The position numbers and the translations under genes are program-made. DNA of 64,000 nucleotides from Flexithrix dorotheae DSM 6795 (GTDB lineage Bacteria; Bacteroidota; Bacteroidia; Cytophagales; Flammeovirgaceae), in NCBI RefSeq assembly GCF_000379765.1, contig NZ_KB903443.1, forward strand, positions 62,001-126,000. The letters run 5' to 3'. Positions 61,842 to 64,000 of the stretch are shown here, in pieces. Position 1 is the first letter of the stretch. Each line of letters starts with the position of its first letter. A model generated the notes under the pieces. That model was not told the DNA's origin. It saw only the letters and a list, made by a program, of their open reading frames with translations, and ran no database searches.

Positions 61842-62348
61842 TTACTCCACAACAGACTTATAAACAAACAAATTCGCAAAATAACCGGAAACCTCCTCAC
61901 CTGTTTCACTTTTTATTCTAAGGGCAAGGTCAATTTTTTTAGAAGGGAAATAACGCAGAATATTTCTGGTAAACACCGGATCGAAACTGCCTGAGCGGCT
62001 GGTCAATCGGGAATTAATAATCGGAACATTATCGGTTAGGTTAAACAACTCCACATACACCTGGCCTTCACTGTCGTTTGCACTGATCATGGGGGAAAAG
62101 ACAATAGAATCCAGTGCTGAATAATGTCTGATATCAAAGTTTTTAAGATAATGTTCCTCAGCACCAGCCAAATCCCAAACGGTAGAGCGGGTATGAAACA
62201 AACCTCCAAATCTAAGGCTTTCTGTTTGATTCGATTTTTGAGGCTGAAGTAAAGGAGCCGGTAAAACCCTGGGACTAAAAACATCAGATTCACAGGAAGA
62301 AATGAAAGCTAAAATAATAAGGAGAAGAGGGTAAACATTCTTTTGCAT
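61842..62348 (-). CDS. Hypothetical lipoprotein (168 aa)
   Basis: The frame is open 21 codons further upstream, but the ATG at 62348 gives a proper signal peptide (MQKNVYPLLLIILAFISSCE) with Cys19 as lipidation site, so it is used. The mature protein is beta-rich with FGGLFHTRSTVWDLAGAEEH, QVYVELFNLTDN and YFANLFVYKSVVE at the end. I do not recognise the family. It is convergent with susD, so it is not part of that unit. An envelope location is likely. Confidence 0.6.
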   Translation of the reverse strand: MQKNVYPLLLIILAFISSCESDVFSPRVLPAPLLQPQKSNQTESLRFGGLFHTRSTVWDLAGAEEHYLKNFDIRHYSALDSIVFSPMISANDSEGQVYVELFNLTDNVPIINSRLTSRSGSFDPVFTRNILRYFPSKKIDLALRIKSETGEEVSGYFANLFVYKSVVE

Positions 62349-62555
62349 TAGATGTGAATGGAATATGAATAAAAAATATTTCAGTTCACATAAAATTAAC
62401 AATAAAGACATGTTAAATTAAAACGAAAAGAGGGATTTTTTCCCTTTTCACTAAAAACTTAACATTGGAAAATCCTGAACTGTCTCGATAGAGGAATTTG
62501 CCTTTGTATCCTCAAAACGCTTTATTGGCGATTTTCACAAATCTGAAGACTTTAC

Positions 62556-63641
62556 TCATATCCCCTCCACTCTGAAAATATAATTCAAAATATACCGCCC
62601 ACTAAAAAACAATACACCAGAAGTAAATAACAATGATGACTTAATGAGGAGGGTTGTGTTGAGATTGTAATAAAAGGCACTCATAAAATAAATAAGGCAA
62701 AGGAGTCCCAGGCCAAGCGTGATTTTATGACCTTTATAAAACCCTATTAGTAATATCAACAGAGAAGCCGCCAGGCCGGGAGCTATAAAGCTGGGTAATA
62801 AAAGCGCTATAGAAAGCCCTAGAATGAGATAATAATGTCTGTTCAGTTGAAAATGCTTTAAAATATGATGGACGGTATACAAACAACAGGCAATTAAGAA
62901 AATGGAAGAAATCCACCACAAATTCACTTCAGCGATTTCAGAATACCAATCCTTATTAACTGTAAATGCTAAAATTACAATCAGGGAAGTCATGATGGCA
63001 TATAAAACAGGGAAATAATTCTGAAAAGCCAGCTTATGTTTTTTTAGTATATCAATTTCATAAAGCCATAAAAAAGTAAAGCTCATTGCCAGGATTCCCA
63101 CAATGAAATGTACCACTTCATAAAGCTTTTCTATCCCGAAAAAACTGAGTAAAAAAATGTTGATCAACAACAGGGAAAGGAATTTTTGCAGGGGATTTAA
63201 GGTAAAGTAGAATATGATGGCTTCCACTAAAACGCCTGCCCAAAAAAGGTAATGCCATTGGCTTCCACTAAAAAGCTCACTGGTCCCAACTCCTGCAATA
63301 ATCAAAATCTGGCCAATTATACCCATAGCAAGGGTAAAAGGCTCTAAAAATATAGATTTCCGAAACTTATGAGAGCCAATCACCGCACTAATGGTAAGAG
63401 ACAATCCCACCAGAAATAAACCTGAAGTGGATTCAAACAACTGTACTAAAAACAGAAAACCCATAAACAAACAGGCCCCAATCCATGCACCTATTATGGA
63501 AAATATTTTTACAGACCAGCCTCCCACATCCTTTTCTTCTCCCAGGGTATCCAAAAAATCTTCTTTTTCCGTAAATCCGGTTTCAATCCCCTCTTCCTGA
63601 AGGGAGTCTGTCATTTTTTTGATGGTTAAATTATTTTCCAT
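62556..63641 (-). CDS. DUF4401-type polytopic membrane protein
   Basis: A soluble N-terminus of about 40 residues is followed by ten or more hydrophobic helices, which fits DUF4401. The segment GIIGQILIIAGVGTSELFSG and the repeated helix pairs are typical. DUF4401 genes usually stand with a DUF2157 and a GDYXXLXY gene. The upstream partial gene (63686-64000) is also a membrane protein and is separated by only 44 bp, so the two probably form an operon continuing beyond the window. The function is unknown. Confidence 0.8.
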   Translation of the reverse strand: MENNLTIKKMTDSLQEEGIETGFTEKEDFLDTLGEEKDVGGWSVKIFSIIGAWIGACLFMGFLFLVQLFESTSGLFLVGLSLTISAVIGSHKFRKSIFLEPFTLAMGIIGQILIIAGVGTSELFSGSQWHYLFWAGVLVEAIIFYFTLNPLQKFLSLLLINIFLLSFFGIEKLYEVVHFIVGILAMSFTFLWLYEIDILKKHKLAFQNYFPVLYAIMTSLIVILAFTVNKDWYSEIAEVNLWWISSIFLIACCLYTVHHILKHFQLNRHYYLILGLSIALLLPSFIAPGLAASLLILLIGFYKGHKITLGLGLLCLIYFMSAFYYNLNTTLLIKSSLLFTSGVLFFSGRYILNYIFRVEGI

Positions 63642-63685
63642 TTCTTCTTATTTGATTCAGAATTTTGATCCAGCGTTTCCACTTT

Positions 63686-64000
63686 TTATTCTACCTCTTC
63701 TTTCCATTGTTTTCCCAACCTTACGAATTGCCAAACCAACAATACCGTCATAGCAATACTAAAAAATCCAGAAAGGAAAAATGCCTCAAGATCATCCGGA
63801 GCTTTTTCAAAAATCAGAAAATTGATAACAGAAATGAGGGAAATGGCCAGTAAAACCAAGATAAAAAGATCCCGGATAATTTTGGTATAAATGAAATAGC
63901 ATACGGGTATCATTAGTACATACATCACCCCGCCCAAAACTTCCGGCCATTTGTGAAAACTATTGTCAATTCCCGAATTGGTTAAAACAGTGAGGATTAA
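63686..64000 (-). CDS. C-terminal part of a membrane protein (truncated by window edge)
   Basis: The frame is open to the window edge, so only the last ~104 codons are seen. It contains two or three hydrophobic helices (VMYVLMIPVCYFIYTKI, FILVLLAISLISVINFLI, FFSIAMTVLLVWQFVRLG) and ends in KQWKEEVE. A TTG at 63937 could be mistaken for a start, but the upstream sequence reads well (SGIDNSFHKWPEVLGG). The place before a DUF4401 gene suggests a partner such as DUF2157, which cannot be confirmed from this fragment. Confidence 0.6.
   Translation of the reverse strand, partial: LILTVLTNSGIDNSFHKWPEVLGGVMYVLMIPVCYFIYTKIIRDLFILVLLAISLISVINFLIFEKAPDDLEAFFLSGFFSIAMTVLLVWQFVRLGKQWKEEVE

Noticed and set aside
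1-64000. rRNA, tRNA or CRISPR arrays
   Set aside because: I saw no cloverleaf-like GC-rich tracts, rRNA signatures or regularly spaced repeats while reading the window; a tRNA scan would settle the tRNA question.

Overview
The window is a 64-kb, AT-rich chromosomal segment from a member of the Bacteroidota, most likely a free-living Cytophagales-type bacterium. The evidence is a SusC/SusD pair, a FISUMP-domain protein, DUF2480 and DUF5683 proteins, an ECF sigma factor overlapping an anti-sigma/beta-barrel type protein, a mevalonate-pathway HMG-CoA reductase, and several promoters of the Bacteroidota form TTG-N19/20-TAnnTTTG. I saw no rRNA, tRNA or CRISPR array. Most of the window is ordinary core genome, with several small accessory or unusual spots.

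Layout. 1-3.7 kb: 5'-truncated recG followed by a small rearranged spot. The last 210 bp of recG are repeated 1.4 kb downstream; between the copies lie a small membrane-protein gene and a REP-associated tyrosine transposase (RAYT) bracketed by inverted GC-rich hairpins. 3.6-8.7 kb: DUF1697, polysaccharide deacetylase, SlyD, DUF5683 and the chromosome-partition genes parB and parA, all on the minus strand. 8.9-16.4 kb: peptide-binding lipoprotein, YhhN-family membrane protein, NUDIX hydrolase, ThuA-like secreted protein, glycosyltransferase, polysaccharide flippase and FISUMP protein. 17.0-21.6 kb: a small membrane gene, then a five-gene catabolic cluster that fits oxidative (non-phosphorylative) L-fucose breakdown: two SDR dehydrogenases, fuconolactonase, mutarotase and an FAH-family diketo-acid hydrolase. 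A strong terminator, a LacI-type palindrome and a TAnnTTTG element split it into two transcription units. The fuconate dehydratase and the permease are not in the window.

21.6-33.6 kb: small hypothetical gene, an unusual lipoprotein-like alpha/beta hydrolase with Asp in place of the nucleophilic Ser, a polytopic membrane protein, esterase, HMG-CoA reductase, orphan histidine kinase, PlsC-type acyltransferase and a 2-oxo-acid dehydrogenase E2. 34-42 kb: ECF sigma/anti-sigma pair, two tandem paralogous membrane-anchored glucosaminidases (one lacking the catalytic Glu), a LexA-like XRE-S24 regulator and a large protein with a nucleoside-phosphorylase-like C-terminus. 42-53.5 kb: cystathionine gamma-synthase/lyase, an HNH-AP2 protein with an altered HNH site, M3 peptidase, DUF2480, a GntR/ABC transporter operon with a visible promoter and operator, and arginine decarboxylase. 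54-64 kb: a eukaryote-like myo-inositol oxygenase, an NAD(P)-binding DUF2867-type protein, an orphan SusC/SusD pair behind a long leader with strong dyads, a lipoprotein and DUF4401-type membrane proteins.

Functional modules: fucose oxidation (17.6-21.6 kb); a GntR-controlled ABC exporter with a GIN-domain protein (48.7-51.5 kb); chromosome partition (6.5-8.6 kb); envelope stress and cell-wall genes (34-38.4 kb). The least explained features are the recG/RAYT spot, two structured non-coding elements (45.36-45.45 kb and 48.43-48.55 kb), the HNH-AP2 protein and the phosphorylase-like protein at 39.5-41.2 kb.
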